Shown here: positions 7,330 to 16,204 of the stretch, in pieces
How the letters are laid out: each line of letters opens with the position of its first letter
Numbering within the stretch: the first letter of the stretch is position 1
NCBI GenBank assembly: GCA_002348365.1
Contig: DEBC01000027.1
Coordinates: 484-25,966 of the forward strand
DNA length: 25,483 nucleotides
Source of the DNA: Alphaproteobacteria bacterium UBA2966
GTDB lineage: Bacteria > Pseudomonadota > Alphaproteobacteria > UBA2966
Direction of reading: 5' to 3'
Notes under the pieces: model-generated
Told to the model about the DNA's origin: nothing
The model's database searches: none
What the model saw: the letters and a program-made list of their open reading frames with translations, nothing else
Program-made: the position numbers and the translations under genes

Positions 7330-9222
7330 ATGAGCCAGGCAACCTCCAACGATACGGAGGGCGAGTCTCCGTCGGCGCATTTCAAGACCTTGCGTACACT
7401 TGTGCCATATCTTTGGCCCCGTGGGCGCGGTGGATTGAAACTGCGCGTGGTGATTGCCATGGCCTTTCTCGCTGCGGCAAAGCTCACTACGGTCTACGTC
7501 CCGTTCCTATACAAGGCGGCAGTTGATGCACTGACTGTCGAGAGCGCCGCAATCATTGTGGTGCCCTTGTTCGTCATTATTGGTTATGGCCTGGCCAGGG
7601 TCATGGCGCAGGCTTTCGGCGAACTTCGCGATGCCGTATTTGCCAAGGTCGGCCAGCACGCCCTGCGCTCGATCGCCTTGAACACGTTTCACCACCTTCA
7701 TCGCCTTTCATTGCGGTTCCACCTGGAACGCCAGACCGGCGGGCTTTCTCGCTCCATTGAGCGTGGCACCAAAGGTATCGACTTCCTGCTGCGCTTCATG
7801 TTGTTCAATGTATTGCCCACTCTTCTCGAGATTGGACTTGTCTGCGGCATACTCCTGTATCGATACAACTTCTGGTTTGCTGCAATTACATTCTTCAGCG
7901 TTGGCGGCTACATCACTTTCACGTTGCTGTTCACCGAGTGGCGGATCAAGTATCGCCGAGAAATGAACCGTTCGGAGAGTGAAGCCAATACCAAGGCAAT
8001 TGACAGCCTTCTGAACTTTGAAACCGTCAAGTACTTCGGCAACGAAGCACATGAGGAAACCCGATTCGATCAGTCACTGGAGCGTTATCAAAAGGCGGCT
8101 GTGAAGAGCCAGATTACGCTCTCGGGACTGAATATCGGACAAGGTTTCATTATCGCTGCAGGATTGATCGGCGTGATGTTGTTGGCGGCGTTCGGAGTAC
8201 GAGACGGCACAATGACGATTGGCGACTTCGTACTCGTCAACACCTTCCTGATACAGCTCTACCTGCCTCTGGGTTTTCTGGGATTCGTCTATCGCGAGAT
8301 CAAGCAATCGCTTGTCGATATGGAAGCAATGTTCAAGCTGCTCTCGGTTGAAAAAGAGGTAGAGGATCGGGATGATGCCACGGTTCTCGAGGCGGCCCGT
8401 GGCGAGATTGAGTTCGATCGGGTGGGTTTTAACTATGAGGCCGATCGGCAGATCTTGCGGGACGTGTCATTCACTGTTCCCGCCGGGAAGACGGTTGCGA
8501 TCGTTGGTCCGAGCGGTGCAGGTAAGTCCACGATCTCGAGATTGCTATTCCGATTTTACGACGTCACTGAAGGCGCTATCCGAATCGACGGGCAGGACAT
8601 TCGGCGTGTCACCCAGGATTCATGCCGCTCGGCCATTGGGATCGTTCCGCAGGACACGGTGCTCTTCAATGATACCATCGGATACAACATTCGTTACGGA
8701 CGGCCTGAAGCTACGGATGCGGAAGTCGAAGAAGCTGCCCGACTCGCCCATATCCATGAGTTCGTGAGCGGTTTGCCGTTGGGTTATCACACGATAGTTG
8801 GGGAGCGTGGTCTCAAACTATCGGGAGGGGAAAAGCAACGTGTTGCGATTGCTCGCACGATCCTCAAAAAGCCCTCTATCCTCCTTTTCGACGAAGCGAC
8901 TTCAGCGCTCGACTCTCACACGGAGAAAGAAATTCAAGCCAGCATCCGCGAGGTTTCGGTTGATCGGACGACGCTCATCATTGCTCACCGGCTGTCTACG
9001 ATCATTGATGCGGACGAGATTCTGGTTCTCGAAGATGGACGAGTGGTGGAGCGAGGGTCTCATGCCGTGCTTCTCAGCCAGGACGGCCTATATGCAGACA
9101 TGTGGCGTCGCCAACAACAGGCCGCCGAATACCAGGAACGCTTAGCCGAGGCACTGGGCCCCCTGGAGCCCGAATTTGATGACGTCTCGCGTCCCATTCC
9201 CGTCGAGGCACCGGCCGAGTAG
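7330..9222 (+). CDS. ABC exporter, Atm1/HMT1-like fused permease-ATPase
   Basis: Inner membrane half-transporter, expected to work as a homodimer. The 630-residue protein has an N-terminal permease with about six membrane segments (roughly 37-345), including the RYNFWFA and FNFETVKYFGNE signature regions typical of Atm1-type exporters (SLLNFETVKYFGNE is well conserved in mitochondrial Atm1). The ATPase domain carries Walker A GPSGAGKST at 393-401, signature LSGGEKQR from 497, Walker B ILLFDE ending at E522 and the switch histidine H553. Atm1 relatives export glutathione-linked sulfur or metal compounds; the substrate here is not determinable. The start ATG at 7330 has only a weak upstream purine stretch. 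It leads a tight group with psd (30-base gap) and pssA, suggesting co-transcription. Confidence 0.92.
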   Translation: MSQATSNDTEGESPSAHFKTLRTLVPYLWPRGRGGLKLRVVIAMAFLAAAKLTTVYVPFLYKAAVDALTVESAAIIVVPLFVIIGYGLARVMAQAFGELRDAVFAKVGQHALRSIALNTFHHLHRLSLRFHLERQTGGLSRSIERGTKGIDFLLRFMLFNVLPTLLEIGLVCGILLYRYNFWFAAITFFSVGGYITFTLLFTEWRIKYRREMNRSESEANTKAIDSLLNFETVKYFGNEAHEETRFDQSLERYQKAAVKSQITLSGLNIGQGFIIAAGLIGVMLLAAFGVRDGTMTIGDFVLVNTFLIQLYLPLGFLGFVYREIKQSLVDMEAMFKLLSVEKEVEDRDDATVLEAARGEIEFDRVGFNYEADRQILRDVSFTVPAGKTVAIVGPSGAGKSTISRLLFRFYDVTEGAIRIDGQDIRRVTQDSCRSAIGIVPQDTVLFNDTIGYNIRYGRPEATDAEVEEAARLAHIHEFVSGLPLGYHTIVGERGLKLSGGEKQRVAIARTILKKPSILLFDEATSALDSHTEKEIQASIREVSVDRTTLIIAHRLSTIIDADEILVLEDGRVVERGSHAVLLSQDGLYADMWRRQQQAAEYQERLAEALGPLEPEFDDVSRPIPVEAPAE

Positions 9223-9252
9223 ACTCGGCGGGCAATCATCAAGGAAACACCG

Positions 9253-9945
9253 ATGGACGCCCTGGAATCGGTTCTGGTTCCCATTCATCGCGAGGGGTAT
9301 CGATTTGTCGCGGCCTTTGCCGTCGGCACGCTTGTCCTCTTCTACGTGTTCGAGCCGCTGGGTTGGGTTGGCCTGATCCTCACGCTTTGGTGCGCCTATT
9401 TCTTTCGAGATCCGGACAGAATGTCGCCGGTGCGTGAGGGCCTCATACTCAGTCCGGCAGATGGCGTCGTCCAGATGATCGAGCCGGCAGTGCCGCCGGC
9501 TGAGCTTAATCTCGGCGATTCGGCACGGCCGAGAATCAGCATATTCATGAATGTGTTCGATGTGCATGTGAATCGATCCCCGGTCGATGGCACGGTCGAC
9601 TGTACTGATTATCGCCCGGGAAAATTCATCAACGCTGCCCTGGACAAGGCCAGTGAAGAAAATGAGCGCCAGTCAGTGGCAATTCGCCTGGCCGACGGGC
9701 GCCAAATCGCGGTTGTTCAAATCGCTGGATTGGTCGCCCGGCGGATTGTATGCGATATCGCGCAGGGCGATCGGGTTCATGCAGGTGCTCGATTCGGCAT
9801 GATCAGGTTCGGCAGTCGAGTTGATGTCTACCTAGATGCCGGTATGTCACCGATGGTGGTGGCAGGACAACGCGCGGTGGCCGGCGAAACGGTGATTGCT
9901 GATGCGCAATCCCAAGAGGAACCCCGCCGCGGAGAGGTTCGTTAA
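9253..9945 (+). CDS. psd: Phosphatidylserine decarboxylase, short proteobacterial form
   Basis: Converts phosphatidylserine to phosphatidylethanolamine at the inner membrane using a self-generated pyruvoyl group. The 230-residue length fits the short Psd family rather than the longer E. coli form. Two hydrophobic segments lie at about 18-51. Conserved SPADG (D70) and DVHVN (H105) precede the self-cleavage site FGSRVDVYL, where cleavage between G187 and S188 would turn Ser188 into the pyruvoyl group. The start ATG at 9253 has AAGGAAA 6-8 bases upstream. The stop codon directly abuts the pssA ATG, so the two are almost certainly translated together, matching their consecutive roles in the pathway. 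Confidence 0.96.
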   Translation: MDALESVLVPIHREGYRFVAAFAVGTLVLFYVFEPLGWVGLILTLWCAYFFRDPDRMSPVREGLILSPADGVVQMIEPAVPPAELNLGDSARPRISIFMNVFDVHVNRSPVDGTVDCTDYRPGKFINAALDKASEENERQSVAIRLADGRQIAVVQIAGLVARRIVCDIAQGDRVHAGARFGMIRFGSRVDVYLDAGMSPMVVAGQRAVAGETVIADAQSQEEPRRGEVR

Positions 9946-10770
9946 ATGATTTTGCGAACGCGGAGTGCAGGGGGATTGCGGTCCTTACCCATCAACAGCC
10001 TGGCGCCGAACATGCTTACGGTTCTGGCGCTGTGTGCGGGCTTGACGTCCATTCGATTCTCGCTGAACGAGAGCTGGCAGTTGGCCGTCACGGCGATACT
10101 CGTTGCCGCGGTGCTCGATGGGCTCGACGGTCGCTTGGCAAGGCTGTTGAAGGGTACGTCGAAATTCGGAGCAGAACTCGATTCTTTGTCTGACTTCGTT
10201 TGTTTTGGTGTTGCACCGTCCATTCTGATCTACCGCTGGACACTGAATGATCTGGGCGGCGTCGGCTGGATTTTGGTTCTCGCATTCAGCGTGTGCTGTG
10301 CCCTCCGCCTCGCGAGGTTCAACACGGCCCTGGACTCCGCCAATCAACCGTCTTGGATGGCAAATTTCTTTATGGGCGTTCCTGCTCCGGCTGCCGGTGG
10401 GCTGGTGATTCTGCCTGTTGTCCTGAGCTTCCAGGTTGCTGAATCGTTTTTCCACTATCCGGTTGTGAATGGACTTGTCGTTGCCGCCGTCGCATTTCTC
10501 ATGGTGAGCAAGGTTCCAACCTACTCATTCAAACGTGTGCGCGTCCGGCGTGAATACATCCTGCCGGTGCTGATCGTGGTTGGGCTGCTCGCTGCTGTAC
10601 TTTGGAGCTATCCGTGGCTCACGCTGACGGGAATGGGGGTGCTCTATGTTGCGAGCATACCCTTCAGCGTTCGAAGTCATCACAGGTACGCGGCAGAGTC
10701 AGGCGATGAGATTACGGTTGAAGAACTCGCTGATGCATTGACGGACGACGATGAAGAGGTCGATGGATAG
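9946..10770 (+). CDS. pssA: CDP-diacylglycerol--serine O-phosphatidyltransferase
   Basis: Integral membrane enzyme that makes phosphatidylserine from CDP-diacylglycerol and serine, supplying substrate for Psd encoded just before it. The CDP-alcohol phosphatidyltransferase motif DG(x)2AR(x)8G(x)3D(x)3D is complete, using D61, G62, A65, R66, G75, D79 and D83. The 274-residue protein has multiple hydrophobic segments after residue 17 and an acidic C-terminal tail rich in Asp/Glu. It starts at the base after the psd stop, with the Shine-Dalgarno-like GGAGAGG inside the psd end. It is the last gene of the rightward group; 55 bases later the convergent rpoH ends, and no clear terminator hairpin is visible in that gap. 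Confidence 0.96.
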   Translation: MILRTRSAGGLRSLPINSLAPNMLTVLALCAGLTSIRFSLNESWQLAVTAILVAAVLDGLDGRLARLLKGTSKFGAELDSLSDFVCFGVAPSILIYRWTLNDLGGVGWILVLAFSVCCALRLARFNTALDSANQPSWMANFFMGVPAPAAGGLVILPVVLSFQVAESFFHYPVVNGLVVAAVAFLMVSKVPTYSFKRVRVRREYILPVLIVVGLLAAVLWSYPWLTLTGMGVLYVASIPFSVRSHHRYAAESGDEITVEELADALTDDDEEVDG

Positions 10771-10825
10771 CAAAGCCGAAGTGGTCTCCCTGTCCGTGTT
10801 CGAGATGCGCGACACTCACGTCTGA

Positions 10826-11677
10826 CTATTGGTCCTCTTGTCCCCGAACTGACTTCTTCAGTTTGTTGAATGCTGCCACCTCGATCTGGCGGATGCGTTC
10901 ACGAGATACCCCGTATTCTTCACTTAAGTCTGCCAGTGTCTTTCGATCTTCTGTGAGACGTCGGCGGACCAGGATATCTCGCTCTCGCTCATTGAGTTCG
11001 CTGAGCCCTCGTTGCAGATACACACGATGATGATGTAGCTCATCTCGGCCTACGAGGTCTGCTTCTACGTCCACGGATTCATCGACAAGGGTGTCCTGCC
11101 AGTTCATTTCGCCGTCCTGGGCCACTGTGGCATTGAGAGAGTAATCATTCCGGGACAGCCTGCCGTTCATGTCGATAATTTCGTCAGCATGCACTCCGAG
11201 TCTTTCGGCGATCGACGTCACCGCTTCTCCGGAAATGTTGTCGTCGTCGAACTCACCGAGCTCGCCCTTGAGCCGCCGCAGATTGAAGAACAATTTCTTC
11301 TGTCCGGCTGTTGTTCCTAGTCGCACCACGGAAGAGTTGCCGAGGACGTAGCGTTGAATGGCCGCCCGGATCCACCAGATGGCATAGGTGGAAAATCGAT
11401 TGCCGTGATCAGGATCGAACTTTCGGGCGGCGTCAATAAGGCCAATGTTCCCCTCCGCAATGAGGTCCGCCATCTGTAGGCCGTATCCGCCAGCCTTCTT
11501 CGCCAGTTTGACCACAAGACGAAGGTGGCTTCCGATCAACTGTTCGAACGCCGCTGGGTCGTTCTTGTCTCGCCATCGGCGTGCAAGATCCTGTTCTGCT
11601 TCTAGCGACAACAGAGGATAGCGTTGAATTTCGCGCAGATAGGTTGAGAGACTTGTATCGAATGTGGGTAGCGCCAT
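10826..11677 (-). CDS. rpoH: Heat-shock sigma factor sigma-32
   Basis: Directs RNA polymerase to heat-shock promoters. The 283-residue product has sigma region 1.2/2 with EAEQDLARRWRD, the region 2 core NIGLIDAARKFDPDHGNRFSTYA and WWIRAAIQRY (about 77-110), the RpoH-specific box QKKLFFNLRR at 126-135 that separates sigma-32 from other sigma factors, and a C-terminal region 4 helix-turn-helix (LSEEYGVSRERIRQIE). The ATG at 11677 was chosen because GGGAGG lies about 11 bases before it and family members begin close to the ALPTFD stretch; an in-frame GTG at 11713 would add 12 residues. It is transcribed in the same direction as the RND pump but has its own strong candidate promoter immediately after that gene. 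Alphaproteobacteria often carry a second rpoH; no copy is seen here. Confidence 0.95.
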   Translation of the reverse strand: MALPTFDTSLSTYLREIQRYPLLSLEAEQDLARRWRDKNDPAAFEQLIGSHLRLVVKLAKKAGGYGLQMADLIAEGNIGLIDAARKFDPDHGNRFSTYAIWWIRAAIQRYVLGNSSVVRLGTTAGQKKLFFNLRRLKGELGEFDDDNISGEAVTSIAERLGVHADEIIDMNGRLSRNDYSLNATVAQDGEMNWQDTLVDESVDVEADLVGRDELHHHRVYLQRGLSELNERERDILVRRRLTEDRKTLADLSEEYGVSRERIRQIEVAAFNKLKKSVRGQEDQ

Positions 11678-11744
11678 AGATCTCGTGCCCTCCCGGCAGT
11701 TGGGGACTGACAAAGCAGAACTCGTTGTGTTTTCTGTTATCTGT

Positions 11745-11764
11745 GGTGAGTGTGAAGCCTCACC
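11745..11764 (-). other. Small hairpin in the rpoH leader
   Basis: GGTGAG and CTCACC form a 6-base-pair stem with an 8-base loop within the predicted 5' leader of rpoH. E. coli rpoH mRNA is itself a thermometer, but whether this leader acts that way cannot be judged by eye. Confidence 0.25.
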
Positions 11765-11836
11765 CCACGGCCATGGCGTTCAGCTATCCGCTGACGGTCG
11801 CTGCTGCAGTTGTCAGCACTTAGGCGAGCAACATGC

Positions 11837-11850
11837 AGTACGTTCGTACT
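11837..11850. promoter_or_regulatory. Inverted repeat at the predicted rpoH transcription start
   Basis: AGTACG-TT-CGTACT has perfect 6-base arms and a 2-base spacer. It begins about 6 bases downstream of the predicted -10 element, so a bound dimeric protein would cover the start of transcription. Alternatively it forms a small 5'-end hairpin in the mRNA. No matching regulator is identified. Confidence 0.4.
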
Positions 11851-11856
11851 CTGGGT

Positions 11857-11884
11857 ATATGGGAACTAATTTTTATATTTCAAG
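11857..11884 (-). promoter_or_regulatory. Near-consensus sigma-32 promoter upstream of rpoH
   Basis: On the minus strand CTTGAAA (11884-11878) and TCCCATAT (11864-11857) are separated by 13 bases. The heat-shock sigma consensus is CTTGAAA, 11-16 bases, CCCCATNT, so both halves match almost perfectly. An overlapping sigma-70 reading also exists: TTGAAA, 18 bases, TATACC. It starts 4 bases beyond the RND pump stop and predicts a leader of about 170 bases before the rpoH ATG. Confidence 0.7.
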
Positions 11885-11887
11885 GGT

Positions 11888-14800
11888 TTATTCTGCGGGC
11901 GCAGGTCCAGGCAGAGGATTGCGCCGGGATCTCCAGCGGGCTTTCTGGTTTTCGACCCAGGTGCCGACATTGGCCCCAAGAGCGAGGAGGGAAGGTGTTA
12001 CCACCAGGGTGAGGACGGTCGCAAATGTCAGACCGCTGGCCACGGCTGTGGCCAGTTGGACCCACCATTGCGTCGAGGGCCCGCCGATGGTGATGTCCCG
12101 TGTGAACAGATTGATGTTGAGGCCCAGGACCATAGGCATCAATCCGAGCACCGTCGTTACGGCCGTCAGAATCACCGGCCGCAGACGCTGAGCGCCGGTT
12201 CTAACTACCGCTTCAATGGCCGGAATTCCGGCGTCGCGCAGTCGGTCATAGGTATCGATCAGAACGATATTGTTGTTAACCACGACGCCGGCCAGCGTAA
12301 TGACGCCAATTCCTGTCATGACGATGCCGAATGCCTGGCCCGTGATCATCAGCCCGATCATCACACCGATGGTCGACATCACAACGGCTGAGAGGATGAG
12401 GAATGCGTGGTAGAAGCTGTTGAATTGAGTGACCAGAATGATCGTCATGATGAAGAGGGCGATGCAGAAGGCCTTGAGCAGGAAGGCCTCGGCCTTCTTC
12501 TGCTCTTCGTCTTCTCCCTTGAAGTCGATATCCACGCGGGGGTCGAATTCCTGTGTCTCGAGCCAGGCACGGATTTCGCTGACCTTGTCATCGGGTAGCA
12601 CACCCTCCGCGACACCGGCCTTGATGGCCAGGACACGGCGGCTGTCGGTCCGGTTTACGGTGCCAACCTTTCCTTTCGGTTTGCGTTCGACAAAGTTGCT
12701 GATCGGTATCAAACCTTCCTCGGTTGACACACGCAGTGTGTCGAGCTGATTGAGGGTTCGCTCGTCGGTTGGGTAGCGAACTCGTATGTCGACTTGTTCA
12801 TCAGCGTCGTCAGGACGATAGTCATCAATCTTGAGCCCGTTTGTGACGAGCTTTACCACGTTACCCACGTTAACAATGTCCGCACCGAAGCGACTTGCCT
12901 GTTCGCGGTCGACCGAAATCTGCCACTCGATGCCAGGTGTCGCGCGCGTGTCTTCCAACTCAACCAGGCCGTCGATCGTGCGCACTTTGTCCAAGACCTG
13001 TTCCAGCACCGGTTGGAGTGTCTCTGGATATCGTGACGAGAAATGAAGTTGGACGGGTTTACCTGTGGGCGGTCCCACCTCAGGCTCTGTGGCTTCGACC
13101 GTGATTCCCGCGAGATGGCGCGTTCGATCTTGAATTTCGGCGAAGATCTCGTTGGCAGGACGCCGCAGATTCCAGTCTTTGAACTCAATCTGAATGACGC
13201 CGACCACATCCTCTGAGAGGTCCCGGCCACCACCATCTTGAGCGCCCACACGGGTGTAGATGGTTTTGATGCCGGGAACCACCAGAACTTCCCGTTCGAC
13301 TTCCCTGACGAAACGGTCCATCTCATCGACCGAGAGGTTGCCGCGGGCGTGTACCAGGATTTGCCCGAACTCGGGTTCGACATCAGGGAAGAACTCAACG
13401 CCGTTGCCGTTTACGGCGTAATAGGTCTGAACACCGATCAGAAGCGCCACGGCGGCGACCAAAACCTTGAATGGATGTTGGACAACAGCAGACAGCATTC
13501 GGACATAACGGCCGGTGGCTCCCTTGATGGCATTGAGGTCGCCATGCTCGCCCGCGGCCAGAGCTGCCAGAACCTCCGGACTGACGCTGCCCGCTCGATC
13601 GATATAGCTTCCCACCGTCGGCACGAATATCAACGCCATCGCCAAGGATGCGGTGAGGGTGGCAATCAGCGTGATGGGCAGGAATTTCATGAATTCGCCG
13701 ACCACTCCCGGCCAGAACAGCAACGGCATAAAGGCGGCAAGGGTCGTGGCCGTCGAGGCCGTGATCGGCCAGGCCATGCGTTTCGCAGCCTGTGCATAGG
13801 CCTCGCGCCGGTGAACACCTTCCGCCATCCGTCGGTCGGCAAACTCGGTCACCACGATGGCGCCATCGACGAGCATCCCAACGGCCAGAATCAGGCTGAA
13901 CAGGACCACGATGTTCATCGTCAAGCCCAAGGTGGATATGACTAGGATTCCCGTCAGGAAGGATCCTGGGATCGCCAGGCCGACGAGGCCCGCGCTGCGC
14001 ACGCCCAGGGCGCCGATGACCACGATCATTACGAGAATGACGGCGGCCAGCACATTGTTCTGGAGGTCCGTGAGCATATTTCGGATCTGCACGGATTGAT
14101 CCTGAATGAAAGATACCTTGATGGCATCCGGCCATTCGTCCGCTTCTTCTTGCGTGACCCGACGGACGTCTTCGATCGTGTCGATTACGTTCTCGCCGAG
14201 ACGCTTCTTGATCTCCAGAGCGATAGCGGCCTTTCCATCGAATCGAGCGAATGCGGTGGCATCCTTGAAGGCGCGTCTGACAGTCGTAATGTCCGCAACG
14301 GTGACCACGGCGTCGTCTTCGACTTTCACCGGCAATGACAGAATATCGTCGAGCGTTTTGAAGAGTCCGGGCACCTTGACGGAAAACTTTCCGTGTCCTG
14401 TATCGAGCGCACCGGCGGCTATGAGCTGATTGTTTCGGGAGACCGTTTCCAGGAGCTGTTCGTACCGGACGCTGTAGCTTTCCAGGCGTAGGGGATCAAT
14501 TACGATCTCAAGCACTTCGTCCCGTTCGCCCGCGATGTCAGCCTCCAACACGCCGGGAAGGCCTTCGAGTTCATCCCGAAGATTGCGGGCGAGCTTAAGA
14601 AGTGTACGTTCGGGGACATTCCCCGATAGAACGACGACCAGAACCGGAAACAGACCGACATTGACCTCGTTGACGACCGGCTCGTCCGTATCCTCAGGAA
14701 GTTCGCTTTTCGCGATATCCATCCCTTCTCGGACATCCTGCAGGGCTGTGTCGGCATCGAACCCCGCTTCAAATTCCAGCAGAACAGAGGCGTGGCCTTC

Positions 14801-15058
14801 ACTTGCCGTCGACCGCATCTCCTTGACCCCTACAATGGAGCGAAGCTCCTTCTCCATCGGTCGAACGAGTAGGCGCTCGGCATCCTCGGGCGAGATTCCC
14901 TCGTGGGTCATCGAGACATAGATGATGGGAATATTGACGTCGGGTTGGGATTCCTTAGGGATCGTGATGTAGGCGATGGTCCCGCTTATCAGGATCAGGA
15001 TCAGTGCCAGCAGGACGGTCCGGGAGCGGCCGAGAGCCGCATCAATCAGCCCCGTCAC
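11888..15058 (-). CDS. RND-family efflux pump inner membrane subunit
   Basis: Proton-driven tripartite efflux transporter. At 1056 residues it has the full family length, with an N-terminal membrane helix (about 14-33), the two large periplasmic loops and two clusters of membrane segments; the conserved PGVVGEF and GNGVEFFPDVEPEF regions are visible. In the fourth-segment proton relay the AcrB Asp-Asp pair is replaced by Asp-Gly (MLVDGAIVV), and the position of the AcrB lysine relay in segment ten reads VVVNNNIVLID. This places it in an RND clade other than AcrB/MexB. The GTG start at 15058 overlaps the TGA of the membrane fusion protein by 4 bases (GTGA), so the two are translationally coupled. 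No TolC-like outer membrane gene is in the window. Substrate unknown. Confidence 0.93.
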   Translation of the reverse strand: MTGLIDAALGRSRTVLLALILILISGTIAYITIPKESQPDVNIPIIYVSMTHEGISPEDAERLLVRPMEKELRSIVGVKEMRSTASEGHASVLLEFEAGFDADTALQDVREGMDIAKSELPEDTDEPVVNEVNVGLFPVLVVVLSGNVPERTLLKLARNLRDELEGLPGVLEADIAGERDEVLEIVIDPLRLESYSVRYEQLLETVSRNNQLIAAGALDTGHGKFSVKVPGLFKTLDDILSLPVKVEDDAVVTVADITTVRRAFKDATAFARFDGKAAIALEIKKRLGENVIDTIEDVRRVTQEEADEWPDAIKVSFIQDQSVQIRNMLTDLQNNVLAAVILVMIVVIGALGVRSAGLVGLAIPGSFLTGILVISTLGLTMNIVVLFSLILAVGMLVDGAIVVTEFADRRMAEGVHRREAYAQAAKRMAWPITASTATTLAAFMPLLFWPGVVGEFMKFLPITLIATLTASLAMALIFVPTVGSYIDRAGSVSPEVLAALAAGEHGDLNAIKGATGRYVRMLSAVVQHPFKVLVAAVALLIGVQTYYAVNGNGVEFFPDVEPEFGQILVHARGNLSVDEMDRFVREVEREVLVVPGIKTIYTRVGAQDGGGRDLSEDVVGVIQIEFKDWNLRRPANEIFAEIQDRTRHLAGITVEATEPEVGPPTGKPVQLHFSSRYPETLQPVLEQVLDKVRTIDGLVELEDTRATPGIEWQISVDREQASRFGADIVNVGNVVKLVTNGLKIDDYRPDDADEQVDIRVRYPTDERTLNQLDTLRVSTEEGLIPISNFVERKPKGKVGTVNRTDSRRVLAIKAGVAEGVLPDDKVSEIRAWLETQEFDPRVDIDFKGEDEEQKKAEAFLLKAFCIALFIMTIILVTQFNSFYHAFLILSAVVMSTIGVMIGLMITGQAFGIVMTGIGVITLAGVVVNNNIVLIDTYDRLRDAGIPAIEAVVRTGAQRLRPVILTAVTTVLGLMPMVLGLNINLFTRDITIGGPSTQWWVQLATAVASGLTFATVLTLVVTPSLLALGANVGTWVENQKARWRSRRNPLPGPAPAE

Positions 15059-16155
15059 GATGTTTTCTCCCCGTCGTCAGTTACCGGGACGACAGTTTCT
15101 CCGTGGCGTACAAACTCCTGACCGACAGTGATGATCGTAACCGTCTCGGGAAGGCCGGTGACCCAGACACCGTCGGTCTGCGTTGCGAAGATGCTGACGG
15201 GCTTGAATTCGACCATTGCACTGCCATTGACGGTGCGAACCCCAAGGATGCCGTCATCATCCAACGTGAGCAGGGCGGGGGTGAGGAAATGGGCCTGTAC
15301 GGACTCGACCGGAATACGGATATCTGCCGTGACGCCGCCCCGTAACTTGCGATCCCGGTTCGGCACTTCCAGCTCGACCCGAAAGGTACGGGTCGACGCA
15401 TCAGCAACGGTGGCGATATAGCGGACTCTGCCTTCCACGGTATCGCCGTTGGCCAGGCGAGCGACACCGATATCACCCAGTCTAACTCTACCGACGTCGA
15501 GTTCAGAGACTTGCCCGACGACGAGGTATGGATCCTGATCTACGACGCGGGCAATGACGTCGCCGGGCTCGACGAAATCGCCCAGTTCCACGTTTCGAGT
15601 GTCTATGACACCGTCAAATGGGGCACTGATTTCCGTGTGGTCGATATCTATAGAGATTTGCGCAACATAGGCGATCGCTGCTTCCAATTGAGCCGCGGAC
15701 TCGGCAGTTTTCGTTTCTGCCCGGAATCCCTTTCGACGCAGAGATTTGGCGGCGTCGAATTCGATCTGGCGCTGGCGAACCCGTGCCTCAGCTTCGGCAA
15801 GTTTCTCTGCGCGATCCTCCATGGCCAGTTTTACGATGACATCGCCGCGCGCCACGCGGGCACCTTCTTTGGCAACAACTTCTGTGACGCGTCCCTTGGT
15901 CTCCGCCTTAATATCCACCCAGCGATTGGCTTCTGTCCGGCCGCGCAGGACGAGATTCCGAGTTTGTTCCTTCGCAATACGCTGTCTCACGCGAACACTG
16001 ACAGGTTCATCGTGCGCGCGCGCGGAAGCCTCGGTTGTGGAAGCATTTGCCGCGCCCTGGTCCTGAGCTTCTTCATCCGAACCAAACTGACCGGACGCCA
16101 CCCAGCCTACGACCACGACCGCGAAGATGAATGCCAGAATGTAGGATCGCCTCAT
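15055..16155 (-). CDS. RND efflux membrane fusion (periplasmic adaptor) protein
   Basis: Periplasmic adaptor that links the RND pump to an outer membrane channel. The 366-residue protein begins with a membrane anchor (about 4-22) and an acidic linker. The lipoyl-like half motif with KAETKGRV and GARVARGDVIVKL is followed by a short coiled-coil hairpin (AEKLAEAEARVRQRQIEF and beyond), then ISAPFDGVIDTR completing the lipoyl domain, then beta-barrel and membrane-proximal domains. The ATG at 16155 was chosen because GGAG lies 8 bases upstream and it precedes the anchor directly; a GTG at 16221 would add 22 residues and overlap the upstream gene. The overlap with the RND gene shows they act together. 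Confidence 0.9.
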   Translation of the reverse strand: MRRSYILAFIFAVVVVGWVASGQFGSDEEAQDQGAANASTTEASARAHDEPVSVRVRQRIAKEQTRNLVLRGRTEANRWVDIKAETKGRVTEVVAKEGARVARGDVIVKLAMEDRAEKLAEAEARVRQRQIEFDAAKSLRRKGFRAETKTAESAAQLEAAIAYVAQISIDIDHTEISAPFDGVIDTRNVELGDFVEPGDVIARVVDQDPYLVVGQVSELDVGRVRLGDIGVARLANGDTVEGRVRYIATVADASTRTFRVELEVPNRDRKLRGGVTADIRIPVESVQAHFLTPALLTLDDDGILGVRTVNGSAMVEFKPVSIFATQTDGVWVTGLPETVTIITVGQEFVRHGETVVPVTDDGEKTS

Positions 16156-16204
16156 TTCCGGGACTCCAATCTTGAGAATTTCTGCGGTACGCCAGGGTGT
16201 CCGG

